Shown here piece after piece: positions 55,218 to 64,000 of a DNA stretch of 64,000 bases. Made by a program: the position numbers and the translations under genes. The DNA is taken from assembly GCA_038503065.1 (NCBI GenBank), contig JBCAMK010000005.1, forward strand, positions 1,488,001-1,552,000, in the 5' to 3' direction. Each line of letters begins with the position of its first letter. Position 1 is the stretch's first letter. Below the pieces are notes generated by a model. The model saw only the letters and a list, made by a program, of their open reading frames with translations. It searched no databases and was not told the DNA's origin. Origin of the DNA: Paragyromitra xinjiangensis (taxonomy: Eukaryota > Ascomycota > Pezizomycetes > Pezizales > Discinaceae).

Positions 55218-56449
55218 TTAAGCCTTGCGGGACCTAACAGTTCCGTTGCTGTTGACCTTAGCACTGCCGTTGCTGGCGCTGCTACCATTAATCGCGGCGG
55301 TTCCGTTCAAAACGGTCTTCTTAGCTGAAGGCTTTCCTCCCTTCGAGTAGGTTGCGAAGTAGAAACTGATGAAGAGGAACAAGTAGGAAGAGATAATGCC
55401 CATTCCAGAGTACGCGGCGTATTCCTCACCAGCACAGTTTCCTGCATTGGGGATGTGGGGCCAGTAGGTAGAGGTGAAGTAGGTGTACGAGGCAAAGTAG
55501 ATGAAGCCTGCGTGATAAAAATCATTAGACAAAACGGACGCAAATGTTAATGTCGGATATCCAGGACATACCAAGATCAATGACGAACTGCGCAATTTGC
55601 AGACGAGTGATCCACTGCTTCCACCAAACGCGGACACCACGTGCGGACTGGAAGTAGTACCAGTACATGACAACGTGCACCATCAAGTTAAGACTGATAG
55701 GAACCCAAGACTATATGCCCATTAGCCCCTGAAAACAAAGGATCTGTTGATGATTTGTTTACTCACCACTGAGGTGCTGCCGACAAGCTGAGTGTAGCAA
55801 AGGAGGGCGGTTGCTCCATGGTGATAGCAGTGCAAGAAGGCTATAGAATATCAGAATCGAGCAATTAGCGGGCTAGGTGATGGGATCATACTGAGAGGCT
55901 TCTTCTTGACGACGAGGAAGACAGTGTCCAATAGTTCAACGTATTTAGTGAGATAGTTCAACTTTAAAAATAGGTTATGTTAGTTTCTGCCTCAAACCTG
56001 CTCCGCCGAGAACGCGTAACAAGTGGGAAACATACGTAGTACAAGACAACCAAGGGTTGTGTCCATCCTCCCCCTACATTACAGATGCTGTAAAACAGTC
56101 CATTGCTGTAAAGCGTGGGAACCATTTGCTCGATGAATAGCACCAGTAGCCCCCCGGAGACAATGGTCAATGCCAGGTTATGAATCTGAAACAAAAACTG
56201 TAGCTTGAAGGCGGGGAGAGCCTTCATGATGAGTGATCCACCAGCGAGGATAGCATAGTATGCACAGATTATGCTTATGCTGTCCTTGAACGTTGAGATG
56301 GGTGCCTCCCCGGCCTTGAATACAAAGTCATTGGCAGATGAGCCGGTGACTGCTGTGTATAGCTGGTCGAATAGGGGCCATAGGTGGATGCCAAACGGCC
56401 TATCAATACTAGGAACCTGTATGTCTATGGATTTGAGGAGATTGTCCAT
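55218..56449 (-). CDS. fatty-acid elongase (ELO family)
   Basis: Five exons, complement(56036-56449, 55892-55961, 55767-55840, 55572-55710, 55218-55507), 328 residues. Conserved blocks: [33 protein letters not shown] (KxxExxDT and the HxxHH catalytic box, near residues 140-172), [13 protein letters not shown] and [18 protein letters not shown], with about seven hydrophobic segments. ELO proteins catalyse the condensation step of very-long-chain fatty acid synthesis in the endoplasmic reticulum, feeding sphingolipids. The carboxy end ([18 protein letters not shown]) is polar and ends in a short basic stretch that may be the ER-retention signal. The Elo1/2/3 subtype is not decidable here. Confidence 0.95.
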
Positions 56450-57456
56450 TGTGGCTGTTGCAACCGTTGCCGGAGTGAAAGGAACGTGTATTGAGGATTA
56501 GGGATTAAGACGATGCGAGGTGAGGGAAGGAACGAAAGAACGTAGAGGGGGGGTGATTAAAAATGTTGATTCCCTTGATGTTCCTAGTGGGAGTGATGGG
56601 GCGATGATAGGAGGAGGACGAAGGGGGAGAAGAAGGAAGGATGGGGAAGGAAGAGAAGGGAGAGAGAAGGAAGGGAAGTATTATCGCGGACAGACGTCTG
56701 GTAGCGAAGGGGGAAAAGAGAGAAAAGAGAACGAATCCTGCGGCTGGAAAGGGGGAAGGTCTCACACGTGCTCACTCGGCGTGGTGTCCCTCATTCGCCC
56801 GCCTAAAAGCTCAATTCACTGCCTGCTTCGGATGCAGAGGAGATTGTAATTACATCTATCGGTGTCTGCACGTAAAATAAGCACGTGAAAACCCTCCCTA
56901 GTTGGGCAACATTAGGGTTGGCTGCGGCTGCAAAAACATCTGAACCCTTGGGCTCCCGGAGAACCGCACGCGCGAAACTCCGACGGTGATCACCAATTGT
57001 AAGGCAGGCTAATGAAGTTTTGTTCCGAGAAATATCATTTCTCGTGAACCTCTCGTGAACTGTCTCTTCCACGCGATGGCTCTGTTGTTCTGAGTTCTCC
57101 ATGCGTCCTGCACATGTGCTTACCTACATCCTACTCCTACTCCAGAATACGCGTTTGCCCAGAGTTCGCGCCACTGCCGAGCTTTTACATAAATTTCGAG
57201 GTGCATGGATCGATGAGAGAGCGATGGATAGAGCAGCGACAGATCCCGTGATCTGCGTGGTCGTGATCCCCCTCCGCCCCCGTTCCCAAAAAGACTCCCG
57301 CTCTGCGTATCACCCCTCACCGCTTCCGATAGTGCAACTCCCACCTCAGTCCACACCGCTCTGCATAGTCCCGCTTTCCATCCCCACGACAGCCGAATTC
57401 ATCGCAAATCCATCGCTCAATTGCACACACTCCACTCTTCCTTCAGTTCATTCCCG
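56450..57456. promoter_or_regulatory. divergent promoter elongase / COX6
   Basis: About 1 kb between start codons on opposite strands. It has a GA-rich tract (56580-56760, GAAGGAAGGAAG-type) behind the elongase start and C/T-rich DNA ahead of COX6. No gene supported. Confidence 0.45.
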
Positions 57457-58245
57457 ATGACCTCCCTCCTCCGTTTCGTTTCCTCCGCCGCTAGGCCGAT
57501 CCTGAGGACTTCGTCGCAGATTCCGAGAATCGTTGCTCCGGCTGTCGTATCGAAAGCGATTCCCTCTACCGTCAGATTATACAGCGATTCCCACGAGGAG
57601 AGCTTCGAGGAGTTCACCGCTAGGTAGGGTTCCTGATTCTCCAATCATGCATCCACAGACGATTCAATCTGTTCGGGATTTCAATTGTTTGTTGGCCAGT
57701 CAACCGAGGGAATGATCTTTTTTCGGCCTTTTTTTCTCGTGTGGGGTGATGTCAGGCGCAACAACCGGTCAACCAGCTAACGTCTGACCCATCCACCCCT
57801 CAGGTACGAGAAGGAATTTGATAATGTCAACGATGTTTTTGAACTCCAGGTACGTGCTCTTCCCTGCTCTCGAAAAAGAAATATGTGTCGCAAAGTCACC
57901 TGATCTTTAAAATTAACGAACATTTGATTATAGCGCAACCTCAACAATGCTTTCGCCTACGATCTCGTACCCTCCCCCTCTGTGATCGTTGCTGCCCTCA
58001 AGGCTGCTAGACGTGTCAACGATTTCCCCACCGCTGTTAGGATTTTCGAGGGTACCGCTCCAATTTATCCCGATACTACGCTATCCTGTTCCTTATATCC
58101 GAAACTAACCTTAATTGGGTAATTAGGCATCAAAGCCAAAGTTGAGAACAAACAGCAGTACCAGCAGTACCTTGATGAGCTGAAGGATCTTCGGGAGGAA
58201 CTGGGTGTAGCCCTCGTCGAGGATCTCTATCCTGAGAATAAATAA
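57457..58245 (+). CDS. COX6: cytochrome c oxidase subunit VI (COX6/COX5A)
   Basis: Four exons, join(57457-57623, 57804-57849, 57934-58051, 58127-58245), 149 residues. The first about 40 residues are Arg/Ser/Ala-rich without acidic residues, a mitochondrial targeting sequence ending near VRLYSDSHEE. The mature part has EEFTARYEKEFDNVNDVFELQRNLNNAFAYDLVPSPSVIVAALKAARRVNDFPTAVRIFEGIK and DLREELGV, the conserved Cox5A/Cox6 fold. The protein is a nuclear-encoded matrix-side subunit of complex IV. Exon 2 is only 46 bases. The start is the ATG at 57457; upstream codons lack a true ATG. Confidence 0.96.
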
Positions 58246-59195
58246 AAGCATCTACAACCCTCACGCGCCTCGCACGATCGAATAAAACCTGCATTATAAA
58301 CATATAAATATTTCACGAGTTCATTGAGAAAGGAGGAGCGAAGATGGAAGAAGGAACGAACGAAAGAGGTGGGGGAGTTTGTTATAGAGGCGGAGTCGCA
58401 GACGAGGAGGGAACCCCTGTGAAATAGACATCATCCATCCAGGTTTAGCAACCCAAATCCGAGCAGGCAGTGGGGGGATTAGTGGGGGTACGGCATGCGC
58501 ACGATTTCTTGTAGTAATAGGGGATTCCTGGTTTTTTTCATTTTATTCATCTGAGTTGACGGCTGCTTGGAATGGTATCATTCCACCACTTTTTCCATTG
58601 ACCAGGTTCTGTTCAAGTTCCAGCGAATTTGCCTGCCACACTGAAGGGAAATTTCCTTTCACTCATTGGGGCGATTATCCACCTCCAAATCTCAGAGATC
58701 CGGGGGAAAGGTACCGTATTGCCGCCCATATCCGGCTAGTTTTGAATTGGTCGTTTCAAACCAGCAGAGCTACTCAAGACGTCGAAAACTATCAACCTTT
58801 CCCACTTACCCACCTCCAGGGCACAACAACTTTTATTTAATTGTTTTGATTTTGCCTCGCCCCTCTCGGTGAGACAGTACGATATAGTCGCAAATCAACA
58901 CCCAACCTCAACGTTCAGCTGCACCAAAGTAGAACCAAAACCAAAAAAAAGGTCTGGCCTGTCAATGATTTCTATGTGAACTCTCAATTCAGCCGTGGCC
59001 GGTGGCTTTTGCCGTTAAATACACTTTCTTGGCAATATCAACCTCGGTCAATATTTAATCCTGACGTAATATGAAAAATCTAATTTAGTTTAGAGTTGTC
59101 ACAGTACATACATGTATACAAAGCGGTACTATTGCATGACGTAGATAGACGGAGTGTACATCCACACTCAGAGTAGGAATGATGATCAGCTGTAT

Positions 59196-59594
59196 TCAGC
59201 TCCCAACGTACGTAAAGCCTTCCATCGCATTGTGGGAGTTGGGGTTGTATTGGATGACCGTGTCCTGGCGAAATAGAATTGGGGGTTCACCATTAGTTCC
59301 CTTAGCCATTCTAGGGAAATATTGTGGGGTAATGCATTCAACCTTTCTATATACAATTAATTCGGCGCCAGAGACTATCCCGGAGAAGATTTCAATTGAA
59401 CCTACTACCCACAGAACCCTTTCCCATAAATTATTGTTTCGATTAAGCGAAACGCCCCAGACCCCTTTTAGGTAGGGGTTTCCGTCTAGCGCTACAATAG
59501 TACATGTTTCACTTCTATAAAACTTTGACCTCATTATGTAAGTTCTCCTGGTATGACTACATGTAGTAAATCTCTCGCTAGCGTAGCTACACAT
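59196..59594 (-). CDS. unclassified ORF, 132 aa
   Basis: Open from an ATG at 59594 to 59196. No recognised domain, no signal peptide; one mildly hydrophobic stretch (VLWVVGSIEIFSGIVSGAELIV). It is among the few longer frames in a gene-poor tract and may be chance. Kept only as a possibility. Confidence 0.2.
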   Translation of the reverse strand: MCSYASERFTTCSHTRRTYIMRSKFYRSETCTIVALDGNPYLKGVWGVSLNRNNNLWERVLWVVGSIEIFSGIVSGAELIVYRKVECITPQYFPRMAKGTNGEPPILFRQDTVIQYNPNSHNAMEGFTYVGS

Positions 59595-61148
59595 GTGGAA
59601 TTTTTAAAGTTTTTGTGCTTGGGTTGCGAATGCCGTTTATTATATTACTTCGGTATCTAAGGATCACTAATCATCGGCTCTCGGGAATAGTAATATTCGG
59701 GGCCATTTTCTCGGGGCCTATAGGCAAGTAGCGGTCTTTTCTAGGAACATTCTAGGCAGTCTTGGTTCAATTAGCTCTACACATTATATCTAATACTAAA
59801 ACACACCTAGTAACTGCTAATAAATACTACAAGTATTTTACGCTAACCTGGTTAAATGCCGGGTACCAGAAATAGCGAGATATTCGCACTTCAGAGCTGC
59901 ATGTCTCAACCACTCCTGTTCGTCGTGTCTCAGACATTTTTATCCAGGGTTTCCGTTTTCGCTAATGAGTTCTGATACAATAGCGGGAACAACTTGGGTA
60001 GTTAGTGCCGTCGTCTAAGAGGAAAGGTGATACAGTAGCCATTAGTGCCTACATGTAGGTTTTCTATTGATCTAGGGTTTCGATTCTCATATTTCCTTTC
60101 TAAGTGCTTTATCTTGGGTTTAACCCTAGTAAAATTCCAGTTGGTGATTATTTAGGTAGATTCATCGAATAGTATATGAGGCCATATAGGCAATGAAGGT
60201 GACTGGTTTAACAAATCAGGGAAATCCAGACCTATAAATAATGCGAGTGATCTCTCATGATTACAGGGATCGTCTCACTTGGCTATCAGCTGTCAATCTC
60301 ATCAAATCATCGAATTAGGAACTTAGTGGTGATCTATGACGCTACATTACCCAACCTTTCAGTTTCGCTTATCTCCAAGTTACTTTCGCGGCCACTAACA
60401 ACATTTAAACCCCCTCATTTCGCATAAAGTAAAGTAACTAAAAAAAGAGCCCCTCGCCCTGTCTAGACGTGATGGCATCTAGCTAGCTAAGAGGTCGCGA
60501 ATCTCGTTGCGCTCGGGCTAATTTCTGATTGCGCAATTATCTCTTGCCGTTACCTTTGGCCCACTCCTTATCTGGTCGAGGGCTGCATATTTAATCATAG
60601 ATTATCACTCGATGAGTATAAAAATGGATACAACAGCCTTGTTTAGTGCCAACTACAGAGAGCACGACGTCATGGTGTCTTATATGCTCCGGATACCTTG
60701 AATATGAACAAAAGCAAGTCTAGGCTTCAGAGTCTCGATAGTAATCATTTATGGGTTCACAAATCGCAAAAATTCTCATATCAAGCGGGCTCAACACCCC
60801 CACCCCAAAGTCCATTCATTCTAAATAATTGCGAGAATAACATCCAACTCCCTTACTCACCTCACCAGATCCGTGTCCAATATAAAACTAGGAAACGAAA
60901 AGGACTTAAAAAACTTAAAAGAGAAAGAGGGAAACCTACACATTGCTGTCGTGTGGCCTTACTGTTTGCCTATCGATTACCATACAATACAGTACTGATA
61001 CTAGACTCGGCTCTTGATACTGAATTTTTTTTTTTTCTAAAACCAATTCGTTAGCCTTTTCCCACACCAACCAGCAACCAAGGGATCAAGAGTTCAGCGA
61101 GAAGGGTAAGAAGGGGATAACCAGAAGGGTCCCAACTTTTTTTTTTTT

Positions 61149-61646
61149 TTATTTCTCTGGGCTCAAGGGTCCAAGTGAGCGTAAACACCCACCCAAACCC
61201 GAGCAAAAAAGGGGAATATCCCCATCCTCTCCCTCCCTCAAATATCCCAATGCTTCTTCAGCACTGGTTTCCGACATAAAAAGAGAGAAAGAAGATAGTA
61301 TACTCCCCGAGTAAGACCGGCGAAAAAAGTATTCTACCGGCCTAAAGATTTGTTGTTGCTGTTGATTGCTGTTGCTGCTGGTTGGTACTGTTGGTTTTGG
61401 TCTTCTACGAGTGGTTTTCGCTGAAGACATTGGTTTCTTTTTCTTTCTTTCTTTCTTTCTTCCGATAGACCCCTGTATCAGGTGGTCCGGTCGGGCTTGG
61501 GTATGAATTTTTTTAGGGGGTCCAGTTTTTTTTTTTGAGGATAACTGGCATCCTTTCCGTGATTTTGATGAAGGTTGGCCTTTGCAGACCGCCATTATAT
61601 AGTGGGATTGGTATCCCGCCCGAAGTTGAATCTCCCTGAGGAACAT
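61149..61646 (-). CDS. poly-Gln-containing ORF of doubtful status
   Basis: A 165-codon frame with Lys/Arg-rich and Gln-repeat segments produced by GTT/CTT simple repeats on the plus strand (QQQQQ near residue 95). Low-complexity composition explains much of its openness. No domain. More likely a chance frame than a gene. Confidence 0.2.
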   Translation of the reverse strand: MFLREIQLRAGYQSHYIMAVCKGQPSSKSRKGCQLSSKKKTGPPKKIHTQARPDHLIQGSIGRKKERKKKKPMSSAKTTRRRPKPTVPTSSNSNQQQQQIFRPVEYFFRRSYSGSILSSFSLFMSETSAEEALGYLREGEDGDIPLFCSGLGGCLRSLGPLSPEK

Positions 61647-62398
61647 TGTGTCTCGACCGAAGCTGTGAATGGGTGTCAGCAGTGACCAGCGTAGCGTAGC
61701 GAAACATAATTAAATAGAACAAAGGATATGACAATAATAAAAAGAGAAAATAATAGTGGACACGGAATGATCTGGTGAGTCTACATCGCTATGGTTAACA
61801 AGGGAAGAAGAACTACAATGATGGCGGGCAGATGGTGCGCGTTTTATACGGGAGAGTTGTTCGCCAGGCTTGGCGGTGGTGTGACACATTCAGGCAACCA
61901 CTCAGTGTAACGTTGTAACGGGAAGACGCGGGAGCGATTTGTTTCAGGAACCCGCAACGGGTAGACCGGGGTCCGTAATTTTTGTTTCGAGTGGGGTATG
62001 GTAGTGAGTTGGCTCTCTTGCTTTGGCGAAAGTAATTCACTGAGGAATACGAGCGTGACATTCTTCAAGGTTTCGGGAGTTAACTAGAAGTCGTACTACA
62101 TAAGCCTGGATAGTACGGTAAAGTCCCAGCAGCTCTCGACTTTTGGCGTATAAAACATAGGGGGAAGTGTAGAAATTTGCAGGTACCCAAAGTAGAATAA
62201 CTCTCTCAAGACTTCAGCGCAACAAAAGAACCACTTTCGCTTATAAAAGTCCCAATTCCATTCCATTCCCATCACAGTGCTATTTACCACGAAGAACCCC
62301 TAATCCAATTATGAGCGGAGTAACCCTATCGATCCACCGATTTGTACACCCACCCCACCCACCCCATTCCAGAAAAGTATTTACAAACAACCATTACC

Positions 62399-64000
62399 CT
62401 ACTCCAACACCGCATACTTCAGCAACCTCTCCGGCACAGCCCCCATCAACCCTTTGCTCTCCAACCACTTCTTACTAAACAGCCTATCCGCATATCTATA
62501 AGCCCCATCACATAACGCCGTCGCAATCGTCTTCCCCGGTCCTAGCTTCTGAGCAAGTTCATACGCAGCAACCACATTCAACGCAGTGCTAGCACCCATA
62601 TAGAGACCTTCCTCGTCAAGCAGTCTATACACCATAGCAATACTCTTCTCGTCACTGATACTCAGTGAGTTATTGATAAGCTTGATTTCAGGCTTCAAGT
62701 TATCCGTGATACGGCCCTGACCAATCCCCTCTGTGATGGAGGAGCCAGTGCGTTCGACGAGTTTGCCGCCGGAGGTGATGTAGGAGTGGAGGACTGAACC
62801 GGGGGGGTCGGCGAGCCAGCATTCAGTGCGGCCGTCGGATACTTCTTTGAGGTAGCGGGTGACGCCGGCAAGGGTCCCACCGGTGCCGGTGGCGCACGTG
62901 AAGCCGTCAAGTTTGCCAGAGAGTTGGGCCCAGAGTTCCGGGCCAGTGGTTTCGATGTGGGCGCGTCGGTTAGCGGTGTTGTCGAATTGGTTGGTCCATA
63001 CGGCGTTTTCGATAGATTCTGGGGAGGTTAGTGGGAGGGTAGGGAGGAGGAGGTGGGGGAGGTACCAGCGTGGCGTTTGGCCTGGTGGTTGTAATTCTCG
63101 GGGTTCTCGAATGCTACTATTATGGGGTTAGAATGTGGAAAATCCTAATGTGGGGTGGAGGTTTCGCTAAAGCTTGCCAGATCTCTCCTCTTTCTTTGGT
63201 TCTGGATATGGAGCCTAGGTTCTACAGGCCCCTCTGGCCAAGAGAGAAGCAGTTCCCCAATCTTATTGGTAGTCTTTCATCTTTTCTCTTAGCCAAGACC
63301 CATTGCGTGCTGGTAAGAAAAATTGTTCAACCCAAGATTCTCCCAGCAACGCAAAGGTCCGATGAAGGATTATGTAGTCCAGAAATCAAGAAGAGGAGAG
63401 ATCGGCTTAAAGAACCCAAACCTCACCAACACTCACAAAACCAAAAACGCAGAGACTACTCACCAGCCGGTACAGGATAAACCTCTGCACCCAACAACCG
63501 TAAAAGATCAATCTTCCCCTGCGATTGAGTATTGGGCATATAAATCACACATTTATATCCTATCAAAAAAATCAACACTCCAAACAACCCCCAAACAAAG
63601 TTTCACTCGACCCACCTTTCGACCTACAAACATGTGCAAGCCCAATACCAGTATTTCCAGCGGTACCTTCAACAACAGTCCCACCAGGCTTTATCAACCC
63701 CTTTTCCTCGGCTTCCTTAACGAGGTAGAGTGCAGCACGGTCTTTAACTGAACCACCAGGGTTCATGAACTCGGCTTTTCCGTAGATGTCGCAGCCTGTT
63801 TCTTCGCTGAGTTTATTCAGCCTTATTAACGGCGTGTTACCGATTGCTGGGGTGTTTGGTACTCGTGTTAGTTATGGATATTCTATTTTCCTTTCCCAGA
63901 GGGGTATGGAGGAAACAGTGGAATAAACAAACCTCCAACAAAACCATTTACGGTGCCTTGGGTTTTCGATACTCTCAGACAATACGGGTTTGCAGCCTCT
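62399..64000 (-). CDS. MCY1-like (YGR012W-type) cysteine synthase, 5' partial
   Basis: Five exons in view, complement(63933->64000, 63616-63846, 63464-63559, 63066-63113, 62399-63018); the 5' end lies outside the window. Order of motifs: [19 protein letters not shown], the PLP-lysine region [113 protein letters not shown] and [18 protein letters not shown]. These define the fold-type II PLP cysteine synthase/cystathionine beta-synthase family; the [13 protein letters not shown] and YRYADRLFS stretches point to the fungal Mcy1 (YGR012W) branch, probably mitochondrial. Introns are 56-350 bases. Confidence 0.93.

Larger units (their letters stand above)
58246..62398. other. 4.2 kb gene-poor region
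   Basis: No supported gene. It holds microsatellites (TTTC runs at about 61438-61462, poly-T at about 61025 and 61137), two copies of the TATCACTCG-type word (60244-60251 reverse, 60603-60611) and one unclassified minus-strand frame listed separately. It separates COX6 from the cysteine synthase. Confidence 0.45.

Noticed and set aside
61438..61462. TTTC run as a transposon end
   Set aside because: A plain microsatellite; no inverted partner or target-site duplication seen.
1..64000. CRISPR array, prokaryotic operons, rRNA genes
   Set aside because: No regular spaced repeats, Shine-Dalgarno-linked operons or rRNA signatures were seen; genes are spliced eukaryotic.
1..64000. Secondary-metabolite gene cluster
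   Set aside because: No polyketide synthase, NRPS or terpene-cyclase motifs seen.

Overview
This window is nuclear DNA of a filamentous ascomycete (Pezizomycotina). Genes have several short introns of about 45-190 bases with GT...AG ends and CTAAC/CTAAT-type branch sites, lie on both strands at moderate density, and include lineage-typical families (DUF6594, DUF202, F-box/ankyrin, secreted cysteine-rich proteins, Myb/SANT-like). The species cannot be named from the sequence. The exon coordinates below were built by hand from reading frame, splice signals and family homology; reading phase closes at every junction I quote.

Layout. 0-9 kb: the end of an unknown gene, a RIB2-type deaminase, a five-exon DUF202 membrane protein, an orphan proline-rich locus and a DUF6594 membrane protein. 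9-18.5 kb is a compact housekeeping block: DRS1 helicase, LIN1 (U5 snRNP), GPN2 GTPase, V-ATPase subunit F, TSR4/PDCD2 and SmD1. 20-23 kb: an F-box/ankyrin protein and an Mpv17/PMP22 protein. 25.6-31.4 kb: RFC3, then two predicted secreted proteins of 725 and 195 aa. 33.4-40 kb: MCM5 and VPS54, divergently transcribed. 42.8-46.4 kb: an orphan one-TM protein, a decayed F-box/ankyrin copy and a broken DUF6604-like locus. 46.4-50.5 kb: an AT-rich gene-free tract with strong hairpins and a tRNA-like segment. 50.5-58.2 kb: a GT15 (KRE2-like) mannosyltransferase, a Myb/SANT-like protein, a fatty-acid elongase and cytochrome oxidase subunit VI. 58.2-62.4 kb is gene-poor. 62.4-64 kb: an MCY1-like cysteine synthase running off the window.

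How the genes fit together. Two DNA-replication genes (RFC3, MCM5) both have MluI-cell-cycle-box-like ACGCG sites upstream, which suggests shared G1/S control. DRS1, TSR4 and LIN1/SmD1 belong to ribosome assembly and splicing. The rest are ordinary metabolic, trafficking and respiratory genes. No biosynthetic cluster, prokaryote-type system or intact transposon was seen. The least explained signals are the hairpin cluster at 49.25-49.54 kb, a 9-base word (TATCACTCG) strongly over-represented in non-coding DNA, and the two secreted proteins.
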